Positions 5,939-6,062 of a stretch of 6,062 bases of DNA are shown one piece after another. Both the position numbers and the translations under genes were made by a program. The notes under the pieces are model-generated. The model had not been told where the DNA came from. It saw nothing but the letters and a program-made list of their open reading frames with translations, and did not search any database. The stretch's first letter is position 1, and the number at the start of each line of letters is the position of its first letter. The stretch lies in NCBI GenBank assembly GCA_945868555.1, contig CAMBMC010000158.1, positions 1 to 6,062 on the forward strand, written 5' to 3'. The stretch comes from Chitinophaga pinensis (GTDB lineage Bacteria > Bacteroidota > Bacteroidia > Flavobacteriales_D > Crocinitomicaceae).

Positions 5939-6062
5939 TTATTCGTAAGAGATGACGAAAATATCTTCATCGTCTTTTTTGAACATCTTTTCTTCGCGAG
6001 CAAAGTTTTCTAACTCACTTGTGTAATGCAACTTGCGTAAGGTCCAGCGTGTAGCTTTTAGC
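5939..6062 (-). CDS. DivIC/FtsB-like septum formation protein, C-terminal fragment (cut by window edge)
   Basis: Reading the minus strand back from the stop TAA (5941-5939) gives 40 residues that end with SELENFAREEKMFKKDDED followed by IFVISYE. The LE-x-x-AREE-x-M-F-KK-x-x-ED-x-x-x-I pattern is the characteristic C-terminal end of the septum formation initiator family (DivIC/FtsB). This follows the coiled coil and precedes a short acidic tail. The N-terminal membrane helix and most of the coiled coil lie beyond the window. These small bitopic proteins join FtsL and FtsQ/DivIB in the divisome and help activate septal peptidoglycan synthesis. The gene converges on the SpoIID-domain gene with only GT between the two stop codons. 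The call rests on a short stretch, but the pattern is distinctive. Confidence 0.75.
   Translation of the reverse strand, partial: LKATRWTLRKLHYTSELENFAREEKMFKKDDEDIFVISYE

Noticed and set aside
1..6062. Mobile elements, CRISPR arrays, tRNA/rRNA genes, toxin-antitoxin or defence genes
   Set aside because: No terminal repeats, spaced direct repeats, RNA cloverleaf or relevant protein motifs were seen. The window is almost fully taken up by housekeeping and envelope genes.

Overview
The window looks like an ordinary chromosomal piece of a Gram-negative Bacteroidota bacterium, probably of the Flavobacteriales type. It carries lipid A synthesis (lpxB), so the organism has an outer membrane. Base composition is moderately AT-rich, Shine-Dalgarno sequences are weak or absent, and two perfect copies of the Bacteroidota -7 promoter motif TAnnTTTG occur near gene starts. 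A SpoIID-type protein with a Sec signal peptide and a DivIC/FtsB-like tail also fit that group. The lineage is inferred from protein style and motifs; no database search was possible.

Layout. Bases 1-2398 read leftward as a tight four-gene run. In transcription order these are a DinB-family protein (2398-1820), a cytoplasmic NlpC/P60 peptidase with an N-terminal SH3-like part (1819-1046), an NAD-dependent sugar-nucleotide epimerase/dehydratase (1020-97), and the first 29 codons of serine hydroxymethyltransferase glyA (87-1, cut by the window edge). Gaps are 0, about 25 and 9 bp. A divergent intergenic region (2399-2529) follows, with a candidate leftward promoter and a 7-bp inverted repeat. 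Bases 2530-5936 read rightward: surE, a 102-residue three-helix membrane protein, lpxB, and a secreted SpoIID/LytB-domain protein that starts at GTG. The surE-membrane protein-lpxB junctions overlap or abut (ATGA, then TAAATG), so those three are very probably translationally coupled. The last 124 bases hold the C-terminus of a DivIC/FtsB-like septum protein on the minus strand, converging on the SpoIID gene with only 2 bp between the stop codons.

How the genes work together. Much of the window serves the cell envelope: lipid A disaccharide synthesis, a sugar-nucleotide enzyme, a murein-peptide peptidase, a probable glycan-strand lytic enzyme and a division protein. SurE and GlyA are housekeeping nucleotide and one-carbon enzymes.

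I found no mobile element, CRISPR array, tRNA or rRNA, no broken gene, and no convincing new system. The least explained item is the small membrane protein locked between surE and lpxB.
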